This document shows, in pieces, positions 41,700 to 50,914 of a DNA stretch of 64,000 bases; the first letter of the stretch is position 1, and each line of letters starts with the position of its first letter. The position numbers were made by a program, and so were the translations under genes. Where the stretch lies: contig NZ_JNYZ01000038.1 in assembly GCF_000717335.1 (NCBI RefSeq), forward strand, positions 1 to 64,000, read 5' to 3'. The notes beneath the pieces are model-generated. The model searched no databases. It saw only the letters and a program-made list of their open reading frames with translations, and had not been told where the DNA came from. Source of the DNA: Amycolatopsis jejuensis. GTDB taxonomy: Bacteria > Actinomycetota > Actinomycetes > Mycobacteriales > Pseudonocardiaceae.

Positions 41700-42083
41700 T
41701 CAGACGATCCGGATCTTTTCGATTTTCACTCCGCCAGGGTGATTGGGGAACGTGTAGGTGGTGTTCTTGCCGATCGGGTTGCTCGGCTGCCACCTTCCGT
41801 CGCCAAACCACTGAACACGGTTGTTCCCGGTGTGAATTTCGTGAAGCCACCATGTCATCGTCGGCAGCAGTGGGCTGCGCGGAAGGTTCATTTCTCCGCC
41901 GTTTGCGTAGCAGTATTCTCTGCGGCCATCCCTGGCTGAGTGCACACTGATCTTTGTGTACTCACTGCTGTTGCAAGGAATCTCGCTGATCAGCGTCGAT
42001 GCGTCCGCCGTGGCAATAGGGCCGATTCCCATCAAAGCAGCGGCGGCGATCGTCACAACCGCCGATCTCTTCAATTTGGACAT
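41700..42083 (-). CDS. Secreted beta/gamma-crystallin-like protein
   Basis: 127 aa from ATG 42083, with GAGGAG upstream. An N-terminal signal peptide (KLKRS, then AVVTIAAAALMGIGPIATADA) should be cut near residue 29. The mature part has two cysteines (C37 and C58) and the tail NNRVQWFGDGRWQPSNPIGK. This tail resembles small secreted beta/gamma-crystallin proteins of streptomycetes, a fold also used by a metalloproteinase inhibitor. Function is unknown. It is not obviously linked to the catabolic neighbours and has no IclR site. Confidence 0.7.
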   Translation of the reverse strand: MSKLKRSAVVTIAAAALMGIGPIATADASTLISEIPCNSSEYTKISVHSARDGRREYCYANGGEMNLPRSPLLPTMTWWLHEIHTGNNRVQWFGDGRWQPSNPIGKNTTYTFPNHPGGVKIEKIRIV

Positions 42084-42321
42084 GGCTTTACTCCTCAGGC
42101 TGTTCGGTCGGGAGAACAAGGCGATTGGTCACTACGTCCGCCATGAATCACCGGCGAACGCGAAACGCTGTGAGTGACCGTCAAGATCGACATTACTGAC
42201 GAGCGCAGTGCATGTACAGCCACGAGGACCACCCGGGCAAGAATGTTGCACGTCGGCTGAAACCCCTCGGAGAACAGTTCCGGATGTTCGTCGGCTGCAC
42301 GATCGTCAGTGCGGCATCCAC
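42084..42321. other. Intergenic stretch upstream of the crystallin-like gene
   Basis: This probably holds the promoter of the secreted-protein gene (minus strand). A 38-codon plus-strand frame at 42211-42327 has no ribosome binding site and no similarity I recognise, so I do not call it. Confidence 0.35.
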
Positions 42322-42366
42322 GTGAAGTACTGGCTGACCGGCCAGGTCATCACCGTGGACGGGTGA
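42322..42366 (+). pseudogene. Tail fragment of a short-chain dehydrogenase gene
   Basis: Fifteen plus-strand codons including KYWLTGQVITVDG and then a stop match the typical C-terminal end of SDR enzymes (TGQxxxVDGG). No SDR body lies upstream, so this looks like the leftover end of a deleted gene. The match is short and could be chance. Confidence 0.4.
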
Positions 42367-42385
42367 CCACTCGAACTTCGGTGAG

Positions 42386-42422
42386 AAAAGAAAAGGACCG
42401 GCAGCGAATCCGCTGCCGGTCC
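42386..42422 (-). terminator. Rho-independent terminator of the metallo-beta-lactamase operon
   Basis: A perfect 12-bp stem GGACCGGCAGCG/CGCTGCCGGTCC (42395-42406 and 42411-42422) with a 4-base loop. On the minus strand a T-rich run (complement of 42386-42394) follows, the classical form. It is 16 bp past the stop of the gene ending at 42438. Confidence 0.88.
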
Positions 42423-42437
42423 CTTTCGCTGCACGGT

Positions 42438-43394
42438 TCAGGAAGTGAGCCGGTTCCACACCTCGTGGTCCCGGTCCACCGTCCAGATCGCCGGGGGTTC
42501 GCCGTTGAGTTCGTCCCACGCGCGCTGCACGTCGAACACCATCGCGTGCTCGAAGACCGGCATCTTGCCGTACTCCGCGAGCAGTTCGCTGCGTGCCGCC
42601 TGGTATGCGTCCTTGATGCTGCCGCCGCTGTTCTTCACCTTCTCCACCGTGGTGAACAGCCGCCCGATGAAGTCGCGCGTCAGCTCGATCGCCCGCGCGC
42701 ATTCCTCCCGGGTCTGCGCGATCCGGCCGCGGCCGCCGACGAGTACCTCGGCGTCCAGTGCCGCCACGTTGTCCAGCGTGGTCGTGATCCAGTCGCGGTG
42801 GTAGGCGTCGCCGGTGTAGACCGCTGACCCGTTTTCCACCAGGTCTCCGGCGAACAGGACCTTCTGCGCCGGGACGTACGCGACGATGTCGCCGGACGTG
42901 TGGCCGTTGCCGAGCCACGACAGCTCGACGGTGCCGCGCTTGCCGCCCAGGTCGATGCTGTAGTGCTGCTCGAACGTCTTCGTCGGCCAGGTCAGCCCGG
43001 CGACCTCTTCGCTGCCCTCGGCGAGCCGGGGCATCCGGCCGAACTCGACATCCCAGTCCTCCTTGCCGCGCTCACCGACGAGCCGTTCGGTTTCCGCCGA
43101 CGCCACGATTTCCTCGGCCTCGAACGCGGCGGCACCGAGCGCGCGCACCGCGTGGTAGTGCGACAGGACGAGGTACTTCACCGGCTTTTCGGTCTGCGTG
43201 CGCAGCTTTTCGAGCCACCGCCGGGCCATCGGCGGGGTCGCCAGCGCATCGAACGCGACGATGAAGTCCTCCCCCTCGATCGCGCCGACGTTCGGATCGC
43301 CTTCGGCGGTGAGCGCCCAGATCCCGTCGCCGATGACCTCTAGGGTCTCGGTCTTGGCTGCGGTGTCGCCGGAGGAGGCGAATGGCTTGGACAC
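42438..43394 (-). CDS. Metallo-beta-lactamase-fold protein with variant metal motif
   Basis: 318 aa. The fold is clear: GNGHTSGDIVAYVPAQKVLF with GD, and a C-terminal helical part. The signature HxHxDH is replaced by H79-Y-H81-A-V-R84, so the usual zinc-2 aspartate and histidine are missing. I recall other bacterial proteins with the same HYHAVR form, so this is probably a true subfamily, with one metal or a changed mechanism, and not a damaged gene. It is the last gene of the minus-strand operon with the enolase-family and hydrolase genes under IclR site D. Confidence 0.82.
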   Translation of the reverse strand: MSKPFASSGDTAAKTETLEVIGDGIWALTAEGDPNVGAIEGEDFIVAFDALATPPMARRWLEKLRTQTEKPVKYLVLSHYHAVRALGAAAFEAEEIVASAETERLVGERGKEDWDVEFGRMPRLAEGSEEVAGLTWPTKTFEQHYSIDLGGKRGTVELSWLGNGHTSGDIVAYVPAQKVLFAGDLVENGSAVYTGDAYHRDWITTTLDNVAALDAEVLVGGRGRIAQTREECARAIELTRDFIGRLFTTVEKVKNSGGSIKDAYQAARSELLAEYGKMPVFEHAMVFDVQRAWDELNGEPPAIWTVDRDHEVWNRLTS

Positions 43395-43421
43395 GGGTCA
43401 GCTCCTTGGATGTCGTCTCGG

Positions 43422-44498
43422 TCAGTGACGGTACTTGTCGAGGCCGTCGGGGTCGAACCGCAGCCCGTGCCCCGGACGGTCCGGCGGGACTGCGCGGCCG
43501 TCGCGGATCTCGATGGTTTCGAGCAGAACCTCGTCGATCAGCGGGAAATGCTCCACGTACGGGCAGTTGGGTACCGCGGCCGCGAGGTGGATGTTGAGCT
43601 CGGGCAGGAAATGCGGCGACAGCACGGCGGACCCGGCTTCGGCGATCGCGGAGATCCGGCGCCATTCGGTGATGCCACCACACAACGGCGGGTCCGGCTG
43701 GAGAATCGACGCCGCACCGCGCTGGAGGTACTGGGCGAATTCGAACCGGCCCAGCAGATGTTCGCCCACCGCAACCGGTAGACCGGTCTGTGCGGCGAGC
43801 TGGCGGTGCCCTTCGACGTCGTCCGAGCGCAGTGGCTCTTCGATCCAGTAGACGTCCAGCTCAGCCAGTTTCCGCGCGAACCACAGCGCGGTGGGCAGGT
43901 CGAGCCGTTCGTTGCAGTCGACCATAATGCGCACGGAATCGCCAACCGCCTCCCGCACGGCAGCGATCCGCGCGACATCGGTCTCCGCGGAGAAGGCGCC
44001 AGCGCGCAGCTTCACCGCGCGCAGGCCTTCTGCCACATACCGTTGGGTACCCTCGATGAGCTGGCTCACGTCCATCTGGTGCGTGGCCCGCCCACTGCCG
44101 TAGATCTCGACGGAATCCGTGTACGCGCCGAGATGCCGGTACAGCGGCAGGTTGCGGCGCTTCGCTTCGAGGTCGTGCACCGCAAGGTCCAAAGCGGACA
44201 GTGCGGGGAGCGCGTGGCCACGGCCGAGCCGGTGCGTCTTCGCCCACACCTTTTCCCAGGTCGACGGCCAATGGTCCAGCGCGGTCCCTGATGCGAGCGC
44301 GGTGAGTTCGTTGTCCAGCAACGACTTCACCGCACCCGCGCCGCCGGTGAGTCCGAAGGTGAAGCCGAGCCCGGTCGCGCCGTCGCTGTCGGTGATGGTG
44401 GTCAGCAGCAGGTCGACCTCGGTCGCCCCGGACCCGCCGCGGCCACTGCCCAGCGGGATCTGGTGCCAGGTCGTCTCGATCTTGTCCACGACGCTCAT
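43422..44498 (-). CDS. Enolase-superfamily enzyme (mandelate racemase/muconate cycloisomerase group)
   Basis: 358 aa; the ATG overlaps the stop of the upstream hydrolase gene. The capping domain is N-terminal. The barrel carries the lysine region GLRAVKLRAGA and the metal ligands in MVDCNE, WIEEPL and VGEHLL. A histidine in SPHFLPELN could be the general base. The enzymes abstract a proton alpha to a carboxylate, giving racemisation, dehydration or cycloisomerisation. In this IclR-linked aromatic cluster, muconate- or sugar-acid-like chemistry is possible; which one is open. Confidence 0.85.
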   Translation of the reverse strand: MSVVDKIETTWHQIPLGSGRGGSGATEVDLLLTTITDSDGATGLGFTFGLTGGAGAVKSLLDNELTALASGTALDHWPSTWEKVWAKTHRLGRGHALPALSALDLAVHDLEAKRRNLPLYRHLGAYTDSVEIYGSGRATHQMDVSQLIEGTQRYVAEGLRAVKLRAGAFSAETDVARIAAVREAVGDSVRIMVDCNERLDLPTALWFARKLAELDVYWIEEPLRSDDVEGHRQLAAQTGLPVAVGEHLLGRFEFAQYLQRGAASILQPDPPLCGGITEWRRISAIAEAGSAVLSPHFLPELNIHLAAAVPNCPYVEHFPLIDEVLLETIEIRDGRAVPPDRPGHGLRFDPDGLDKYRH

Positions 44499-45631
44499 CC
44501 GAGCTCCTCGATCCAGCCGACCAGGACGTCGGCCATGGTCTCGGTGAGTTCCGGCTGGCCGTTCAGATAATGCTTGCCGCCCTTGATCGCGCTGAGCTTC
44601 TTGCGCTCGTGCGGCACGGCGTCGTACAGCTGCTGCGCGTGTTCCGGGAAACACGCTTGATCGGCGGTGCCGTAGATGACATGCACCGGCACGTTCGTGC
44701 GCGTGAGCCGTTCCGGCCCGTTCCCGTGGCTCGTGCGCAGCGACCACTGCGAAAGCCACGACTGCGCGGACGTGAAGTGGCCGAGCGTGGTCGGGATGAG
44801 GTTGGCGACCGCGGCCTCACCCCAGAGCGTGCCGGGCTCGCGGTCTGACGGATCGATGGTCAGGTCGAGGTTGCGCGGGTCGGCGCAGGTCGCGTGGACG
44901 AGCATCGGGACGTCGTTGACCTGGCCCTCGCTCAGCTCGCGGACCTGTTCGATGCGTTCCAGCGCCAGGTTGGTGAGGCGGTCGTTGCGGGCGAGCTGAG
45001 CGGCCCGGTACTGCGCCAGCCAAGCCGGGTCGTACGGCGGGCCGTTGTCCTTGGCGAACATGTCGAGTGCGGGATCGCGCAGCGCGGGCGTGCTTTCGTC
45101 CACGATCGCCGGGTCGAGCATTTCCGCCAGCAGGTTCGCGCGGCCCGGGTGGGCCATGAGCGTGACCAGTGCGTCGACCGGGGGTAGCACCGCCTGCGTC
45201 AGGTCGGGACCGATGCCGCCCGGGGACGCGGTGATGGTCGCCCGGGTGGCCTGTTCCTGGTACAGCGCAACCAAACCACCGCCGCCGGAGTTGCCCACGA
45301 GCACGACTTGCTGGTAGCCCTCGTTCCGCAGGTGGCCGACCACTGCGGCGACGTCGAGTACGCAGTTCTCCAGCAGCAGCGCGCTGTCGTTGCCCAGGTA
45401 GCGGGTGGTCATCGCGATGGCATCGACGCCGCGCCGGGCCCAGGCGTCCAGGGCGTAGTGCCCGAGGAAGTTCGACGACGGGTGCACGACCACGACCGCG
45501 GTCGACGCCGTTTTGCCCGGTACGGCGCGGGCGCGCGTGCACCAGAGCACGCCGGCCATCCTCGCCACTCCCGAGTAGACCTCACTGGCCTTGGCTCCCG
45601 TGCCCATCGGGACGGTCATCAGCTCTCGCAC
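44495..45631 (-). CDS. Alpha/beta-fold hydrolase
   Basis: 378 aa from GTG 45631. The nucleophile elbow is VGNSGGGGL (about 114-122), with an acidic region IYGTADQACFPEH and a C-terminal KGGKHYLNG with the likely catalytic His. It has no signal peptide. Relatives cleave esters, lactones or C-C bonds. The paired IclR operator D lies 10 bp upstream of the start. It is the first gene of a three-gene operon with the enolase-family and metallo-beta-lactamase genes. Confidence 0.82.
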   Translation of the reverse strand: MRELMTVPMGTGAKASEVYSGVARMAGVLWCTRARAVPGKTASTAVVVVHPSSNFLGHYALDAWARRGVDAIAMTTRYLGNDSALLLENCVLDVAAVVGHLRNEGYQQVVLVGNSGGGGLVALYQEQATRATITASPGGIGPDLTQAVLPPVDALVTLMAHPGRANLLAEMLDPAIVDESTPALRDPALDMFAKDNGPPYDPAWLAQYRAAQLARNDRLTNLALERIEQVRELSEGQVNDVPMLVHATCADPRNLDLTIDPSDREPGTLWGEAAVANLIPTTLGHFTSAQSWLSQWSLRTSHGNGPERLTRTNVPVHVIYGTADQACFPEHAQQLYDAVPHERKKLSAIKGGKHYLNGQPELTETMADVLVGWIEELG

Positions 45632-45641
45632 TGCGGGCCCT

Positions 45642-45674
45642 CTCGATAATCGAACGTCTTTACCGTTAATCGGC
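45642..45674. promoter_or_regulatory. IclR-regulon paired operator, site D
   Basis: CTCGATAATCGAA (45642-45654) and ACCGTTAATCGGC (45662-45674) start 20 bp apart, immediately upstream of the minus-strand hydrolase operon. Confidence 0.78.
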
Positions 45675-45751
45675 TACGACGCTAACGCGCTGGTAGCGGG
45701 TTGTCAATCGACTCCGGGGCTTGACAGCGGCTCCGATTGCTCGCAAGCTTC

Positions 45752-45784
45752 ACCGTTATACGAGCTTAGCGACCGACTATCGGA
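45752..45784. promoter_or_regulatory. IclR-regulon paired operator, site E
   Basis: ACCGTTATACGAG (45752-45764) and ACCGACTATCGGA (45772-45784) start 20 bp apart, just upstream of the dioxygenase gene. As at site C, the end of the second copy (CGGAGG) is also the Shine-Dalgarno for the GTG start at 45792. A TTGACA at 45721-45726 could be the -35 element. Confidence 0.8.
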
Positions 45785-45791
45785 GGCAGAC

Positions 45792-46988
45792 GTGTTCTAC
45801 CGGAGGCTGGGCGAGGTTCCTCGCCGTCGGCACACCCAGTTCCGCGACGCGGCGGGAAACCTGTACTACGAGGAAATGCAGGGTGAGGAAGGCTTCACCT
45901 GGAACCAGTCGTTCCTCTACCACCGCGACCTGCCGACGGTGATCACCGACGCGGCGGAGGTCGCCGACGAGGGCCGCGAGCAGGTCCGGAACTCGCCGCT
46001 GCTGCCGCGGCACATCCTCACCCACAAGCTCGGCGTGACGGGCGACCCGGTCACGTCGCGCCGTTTCCTCATGGGCAACAACGACTTGTCCGTGCTGTAC
46101 GTGGCCGCGACGCGCAGCAGCGGCCTGTACCGCAACGCGGTCGGGGACGAGCTGTGTTACGTCGAATCCGGGTCCGCCGTGCTCGAATCCTCTTACGGGA
46201 CCATGGAAGTCGGCAGCGGCGACTACGTCGTCATCCCGACGTCGACCACCCACCGCTGGACCCTGACGTCGGACGAACTGCGCCTGCTCGTCGTCGAATG
46301 CACCGGCGGCGGCCACCTCCGTCCGCCCAAGCGTTTCCTGTCTCCGCTGGGCCAGTTCCTCGACGGTTCGCCGTACAACGAGCGGGACATCCGCGGTCCG
46401 GAAACCCTCCCCGAACCGGCGACCGGCGAGACCGACGTCCTCGTGCGCACGCGGACCGGCGTCACCCGATACACCTACGCGTACCACCCGTTCGACGTCG
46501 TCGGCTGGGACGGCTACAACTACCCGTACGCGCTGAACATCCACGATTACCTGCCCAGCACCGGCGCCCTGCACCTGCCGCCGCCCACGTACATCACGTT
46601 CGAGGGCCCGGGTTTCGTGATCTGCTCGTTCGTGCCGAGGCTGTTCGACTACCACCCGGACGCGATCAAGGTCCCGTACTCGCATTCCAACGTCGATTCC
46701 GACGAAGTCCTCTTCTACACCGGCGATTTCATGAGCCGCGCCGGTACCGGCATCGGCCAGGGCTCGATCTCACTGCACCCCGCGGGGTACGTGCACGGCC
46801 CGCAGCCGGGCAGCCACGAACGCTCGATGTCGGTGACCTCCACCGACGAAACCGCCGTCATGATCGACACCTTCGCGCCGCTCCTGCTCGGCCAGGACGT
46901 CGCCGGGATCGAAGACCCGGGCTACGCATGGTCGTGGGCGCGGGGTTCCGGCAAGACCGCGAAGGGGGACGTCTCGAATGCCGGCTGA
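45792..46988 (+). CDS. hmgA: Homogentisate 1,2-dioxygenase family protein
   Basis: 398 aa from GTG 45792; actinobacterial members are shorter than the 430-445 aa proteobacterial and human enzymes. The start [17 protein letters not shown] and the cupin-like body fit the family. Likely iron ligands are the His in VPYSHSN, the Glu in DSDEVLF, and a His in HPAGYVHGP. It opens a dihydroxylated aromatic ring (homogentisate or an analogue) with O2. The adjacent hydroxylase could make its substrate. Maleylacetoacetate isomerase and FAH genes are not in this cluster, so the symbol is tentative. Confidence 0.82.
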   Translation: MFYRRLGEVPRRRHTQFRDAAGNLYYEEMQGEEGFTWNQSFLYHRDLPTVITDAAEVADEGREQVRNSPLLPRHILTHKLGVTGDPVTSRRFLMGNNDLSVLYVAATRSSGLYRNAVGDELCYVESGSAVLESSYGTMEVGSGDYVVIPTSTTHRWTLTSDELRLLVVECTGGGHLRPPKRFLSPLGQFLDGSPYNERDIRGPETLPEPATGETDVLVRTRTGVTRYTYAYHPFDVVGWDGYNYPYALNIHDYLPSTGALHLPPPTYITFEGPGFVICSFVPRLFDYHPDAIKVPYSHSNVDSDEVLFYTGDFMSRAGTGIGQGSISLHPAGYVHGPQPGSHERSMSVTSTDETAVMIDTFAPLLLGQDVAGIEDPGYAWSWARGSGKTAKGDVSNAG

Positions 46989-47922
46989 CCCGGAGGTGCA
47001 CGACCTGATCGTCGTCGGCTCCGGCCCGGCCGGTTACACCGCCGCGATCTACGCCGCCCGGGCGCAGCTGAGACCGGTCGTCCTCGAAGGCTCGGTGACG
47101 TCCGGCGGCGCGCTGATGACGACCACCGAGGTCGAGAACTTCCCCGGCTTCGAGGACGGCGTCGCCGGACCGGATTTGATGGCACGCATGCGAAAACAGG
47201 CCGACCGCTTCGGCGCCTGCCTGGTCCCGGAAGACGCCGTCGACCTCGCTCTGCAGGGGCCGGTGAAATCCGTGACCGACGGCTCCGGCCGCACCTACCA
47301 CGCCCGCGCGGTGGTGCTCGCGATGGGCTCCGGCTACCGGCGGCTGGCCGTGCCGGGCGAGGACCGGCTGTCCGGCCACGGGGTCAGCTGGTGCGCCACC
47401 TGCGACGGATTCTTCTTCAAGGACAAGGAAATCGCCGTCGTCGGCGGGGGAGACAGTGCCCTGGAGGAGGCGACGTTTCTGACCCGCTTCGCCACGAAGG
47501 TCCACGTCCTCCACCGACGTGGCGAACTCCGCGCGTCGAAGGCAATGCAGGAGCGGGCGTTCGCGGATCCGAAACTGGAGTTCAGCTGGCACTCCCAGGT
47601 CACGAAGATCCTCGGCGACCAGCGGGTCGAGGCCGTTGCCGTGCGCGACACACAGACGGGTGCCGCGCGGGAACTGCCGGTGAACGGCGTATTCGTCGCC
47701 ATCGGCCACGACCCGCGATCGTCGCTCGTGCGCTCCCAGCTGGACCTCGACCCCGCCGGTTACGTGCGGGTGCAACACCCGGCGACGCAGACCGGTGTCG
47801 ACGGGGTCTTCGCGTGCGGTGACCTCGTCGACTCGCGGTATCGGCAGGCCATCACCGCGGCCGGGTCCGGGTGCAGCGCGGCCCTTGATGCGGAGCGGTA
47901 CCTGGCTACCACCCCGTCGTGA
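46978..47922 (+). CDS. Thioredoxin-reductase-like flavoprotein
   Basis: 314 aa, the length of bacterial TrxB. It has FAD motif [16 protein letters not shown] (about 15-30), redox pair CATC (C139, C142), NAD(P)H motif [13 protein letters not shown] (about 158-170) and [15 protein letters not shown] at the end. It overlaps the dioxygenase gene by 11 bp and so is translationally coupled to it. With the peroxiredoxin-like gene of the same regulon it may form an NADPH-dependent peroxide reductase, or it may keep the dioxygenase iron reduced. Confidence 0.9.
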   Translation: MPADPEVHDLIVVGSGPAGYTAAIYAARAQLRPVVLEGSVTSGGALMTTTEVENFPGFEDGVAGPDLMARMRKQADRFGACLVPEDAVDLALQGPVKSVTDGSGRTYHARAVVLAMGSGYRRLAVPGEDRLSGHGVSWCATCDGFFFKDKEIAVVGGGDSALEEATFLTRFATKVHVLHRRGELRASKAMQERAFADPKLEFSWHSQVTKILGDQRVEAVAVRDTQTGAARELPVNGVFVAIGHDPRSSLVRSQLDLDPAGYVRVQHPATQTGVDGVFACGDLVDSRYRQAITAAGSGCSAALDAERYLATTPS

Positions 47923-49240
47923 GCCGTTTCAGCTGTGCGGCTGATTCCGCTGCTGCCGAGGCGTAAATGCCGGTGCCCATCACGGTGGGTTCGGCGTCCC
48001 GGCGTTGTGCGTACACGTCGTGGCGGGTTTGCTGGATTTCCGTGTCCTCGGGGGCGGCCTGGCTGGCCCACTCGGCGAGCTGGCTGGCGAGGCGCAGGTC
48101 TCCCGACGCGGCCAGTTCGCGGGCGCGGACGCTCAACGTGTGGGCGCCACCGGCGAGCCGGGTGACCTCCTCGGCCAGGCTCGCGTCCCGCGGGGGCTGC
48201 AGCCGCGCCGGGTTGCCGTCGTACCAGCCGCCGTACAGGCGCCAGATGTTGCGGACGACGAATTCCGGGGCGTCATACGCCGGAGTGAGGTAGGGGAGCG
48301 CCAGTTTCTCTGGCGGGACTTGGACTTTCGCGAGAATCTCATCGAGTGGCGCGCCGGTGTTCATCAGCGCGACCGTCTGCTCCACGAGATCTTCGAGCAC
48401 GCTCGCCACGGTGCCGAGGACGGTGCGGATCCGGTCACGTCCGGCGAACGGCAGGCCGTGCGCAGGAAGGACCAGGTCCGGTTCGAGCGCGGCCATGGTC
48501 CGCAGCGCCGCTGCCCAATCGCCCGGATAACGCTGGACCTTCTGCGGATTGCCGCAGTTCGGGAACGACCATTTGACGAGGTCCCCGCTCACCACGGTGG
48601 AGTACTTCGGGACCCACGTCCAGGTGTGGTCGTCGGTTTCGCCCTTGGCGTGGTGCAGTTCGAAGGTGACGCCGCCGATGTCGAGCGTGAGCCGGTCGCG
48701 GTAGGTGACGTCCGGTTCGGCTACGTCCTCGGGCAGGAACGGGGGCAGCGTGGTGGTGGCATCACCGGTTTTCCCTGCCAGGTGCAGCAGGGTCTCCGGC
48801 AGCCAGCCGAACTGCCGCGTGTTGGCCGCCGCGTTGTACCCCTGCGTGGTGCGGTAGCGGGCAAACCGGCCGAGGACGTTCTCGTGTGCGACGAACCGCG
48901 GCCGCGCGTGCCCGGCGTCGGCGACGAACGCGGGGCTTCCGCCCACGTGGTCGACGTGCCCGTGGGTGTAGACGATCGTGTGGAACGGCAGGTCGCTCCA
49001 CTCCCGGATCGCCTTGACGATGCCCGGCCCGGCAGCCCGGACCCCGGTGTCGAAGGCGACGAGGCCTTCGCCGGTACGGAAAACCACGCAGTGGCCGAAC
49101 GAATGGACAACGGCGACGTCCTCGTTGATCACGTGCAGGCGGCTGCGTCCCTGCCCCTCGCCCTTGCGCGCCCGTTCGAACATCGCGAGCGGGGTGCGGC
49201 CGTCGAGGACGTCGCGGGACAAGGCAATGAGGTCGGTCAT
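47906..49240 (-). CDS. Alkyl-sulfatase-like metallo-beta-lactamase protein (copy 1)
   Basis: 444 aa. The metal motif THGHVDH (about 114-120) is intact. [19 protein letters not shown] and the segment [18 protein letters not shown] follow, and the C-terminal third matches the alkyl-sulfatase dimerisation region. SdsA/BDS1-type enzymes release sulfate from alkyl sulfates, but this shorter group has unknown substrates. It follows an acyl-CoA ligase gene by 42 bp and is paralogous to the protein at 55909. Its 3' end overlaps the convergent TrxB-like gene by 17 bp. Confidence 0.82.
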   Translation of the reverse strand: MTDLIALSRDVLDGRTPLAMFERARKGEGQGRSRLHVINEDVAVVHSFGHCVVFRTGEGLVAFDTGVRAAGPGIVKAIREWSDLPFHTIVYTHGHVDHVGGSPAFVADAGHARPRFVAHENVLGRFARYRTTQGYNAAANTRQFGWLPETLLHLAGKTGDATTTLPPFLPEDVAEPDVTYRDRLTLDIGGVTFELHHAKGETDDHTWTWVPKYSTVVSGDLVKWSFPNCGNPQKVQRYPGDWAAALRTMAALEPDLVLPAHGLPFAGRDRIRTVLGTVASVLEDLVEQTVALMNTGAPLDEILAKVQVPPEKLALPYLTPAYDAPEFVVRNIWRLYGGWYDGNPARLQPPRDASLAEEVTRLAGGAHTLSVRARELAASGDLRLASQLAEWASQAAPEDTEIQQTRHDVYAQRRDAEPTVMGTGIYASAAAESAAQLKRLTTGW

Positions 49241-49282
49241 CGGGGTGCCTCCGAGGTCGTGGACGGAAACGGAAGAGGCCGG

Positions 49283-50914
49283 TCAGGCTTCGGCACAGGC
49301 GGTTTCCCTGGCCCAGACCCGGTCGATCTTCCCGGCGCCGGTACGCCGGATGGCGGGGACCCGGATGATGTCCTTGGGCAGCTTGTACCGCGCAAGGCGA
49401 GTGGCGGCACCGGCTTTGATGTCCTCGTCGGTGAGAGCGCTGTTTTCATCGAGGGCGACGATCGCCACCACCTCCTGGCCCCAGCGCGGGCTCGGCCGCG
49501 ACGACACCGCGATGTCACGCACCCCGGGTACGGCCGCGATGGCGAGTTCCACTTCCTCGGCGAACACCTTTTCGCCGCCGGTGTTGATGGTCGCCGAGTC
49601 GCGGCCGAGTACCTCGACGAGACCGTCGGCGCGATGCCGGGCCCGGTCGCCCGGAATCGACCAGCGGGTGCCGGCGATGGTGCGGAACGTCGCCGCGGTC
49701 TTGGCCTCGTCGCCAAGATAGCCGAGGGGGAGCCGGCCGCTCTTGGCGAACCAGCCGGTTTCGGCGGCACCAGGGGAAAGCACGTGCGTGAGGTCTTCGG
49801 AGAGAATGGCCACGTCGGGCAACGGCCGGAAGACGGCTGTCTCGTCCCAGCCGGAACCGGTTGTCGCAGTGCGTTCGAGGGCATTGCCGGTTTCGGTCGC
49901 CATGAGCAGTTCGACCAGTTTGGCGGACGGCAGCTTTTCGAGGAGCGCGGCTTTGAGCCGGGGCGCCAAGGGCGCGCCGCCGGTGACGATGAGCCGCAAC
50001 GACGAGGTGTCGTACGCGCGTTCGCCGAGTTCGCGAAGCAGTGGTGTCGCGTAGGCGTCGCCGACGATGGTGGTCGACGTGATGGCCTCGGACTCGATCA
50101 GACCGAGGAGCTGACGCGCGTCGAGCCGGCCGGACTGGGTCGCGAGCACGACCGTGTCGCCGTGGGCGAGCGCCGCGAGTGCCCCGGCCAGCCCGGACCC
50201 GTGCATCAACGGCGCGCTGGTCAGCACCCGGCCTTTCTTCCGTGCAGCCACGTACTCCACGAGTTGCTCCAGTGTGGCGTCGCTGAGGGTGCCGCGCGCG
50301 AGGGTGCCTGCCCAAACGTCACCTTGCCGCCAAAGCACTCCCTTCGGCATCCCGGTGGTCCCGCCCGTGTACATCAGGTAGACGTCGTCCGGGTTCGGGA
50401 TCGGGAGTGCCGCCGCGGGCGCGGTGCGAAGAAGCTCGCTGTAGTCCAGGGCTTCCGGCAGCAGTGGCTCGCCGGAATCGTCGGCGACCTGGATCAGCAG
50501 CGGCCGACGGCGAAGGAGCGGCAGGGTTTCCTTGACCAGCGGGGCATAGGAGCTGTGGTAGACGAGCGCGGCGGCGTCGGCGTCGTCGAAGAGGTAGTGC
50601 AGTTCGGCGGCGACGTAAGAGTGGTTGACGTTGAAGGTCGCCGTTCGCGCGGCGTACCCGCCGAGGGTGGCTTCCAGGTATTCCACGCCGTTGCGCAGAA
50701 GCAGGCCCACGGTGCTCTGCCCGAGCTGCCACGGCGCGAGGGTCTCGCGCTCCGCGGTGACGCCGAGACCGTGGGCGGCCAGTACGGCGGCAAACCGGGA
50801 CGAACGGTCCAGCAATTCGCCAAACGTGAATCGTCGTTCTCCATCGACGACGGCTTCATGATCCTTGATGGCCGTGCCGACGCCGCTGATCACTGTCCAG
50901 ATGCCGAGCTCCAT
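49283..50914 (-). CDS. Acyl-CoA synthetase (AMP-binding), FadD-like
   Basis: 543 aa. The ATP motif YTGGTTGMPKGVLW (about 180-193), the A5-like motif LLMATETGN, and the C-terminal INTGGEKVFAEEVE with the catalytic lysine region YKLPKDIIR ... GKIDR are all present. It activates a carboxylic acid as its CoA thioester. The series resembles actinobacterial FadD enzymes of steroid or branched acid metabolism. It is divergent from a CaiB-family gene and upstream of the metallo-beta-lactamase gene in one operon. Confidence 0.9.
   Translation of the reverse strand: MELGIWTVISGVGTAIKDHEAVVDGERRFTFGELLDRSSRFAAVLAAHGLGVTAERETLAPWQLGQSTVGLLLRNGVEYLEATLGGYAARTATFNVNHSYVAAELHYLFDDADAAALVYHSSYAPLVKETLPLLRRRPLLIQVADDSGEPLLPEALDYSELLRTAPAAALPIPNPDDVYLMYTGGTTGMPKGVLWRQGDVWAGTLARGTLSDATLEQLVEYVAARKKGRVLTSAPLMHGSGLAGALAALAHGDTVVLATQSGRLDARQLLGLIESEAITSTTIVGDAYATPLLRELGERAYDTSSLRLIVTGGAPLAPRLKAALLEKLPSAKLVELLMATETGNALERTATTGSGWDETAVFRPLPDVAILSEDLTHVLSPGAAETGWFAKSGRLPLGYLGDEAKTAATFRTIAGTRWSIPGDRARHRADGLVEVLGRDSATINTGGEKVFAEEVELAIAAVPGVRDIAVSSRPSPRWGQEVVAIVALDENSALTDEDIKAGAATRLARYKLPKDIIRVPAIRRTGAGKIDRVWARETACAEA

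Noticed and set aside
42211..42327. 38-codon plus-strand frame
   Set aside because: No ribosome binding site, no recognisable similarity, and located in a region with decay traces.
47906..49240. Confident call of alkyl sulfatase
   Set aside because: The protein is much shorter than SdsA1-type enzymes and its neighbours are CoA-ester genes, so only a family-level name is justified.
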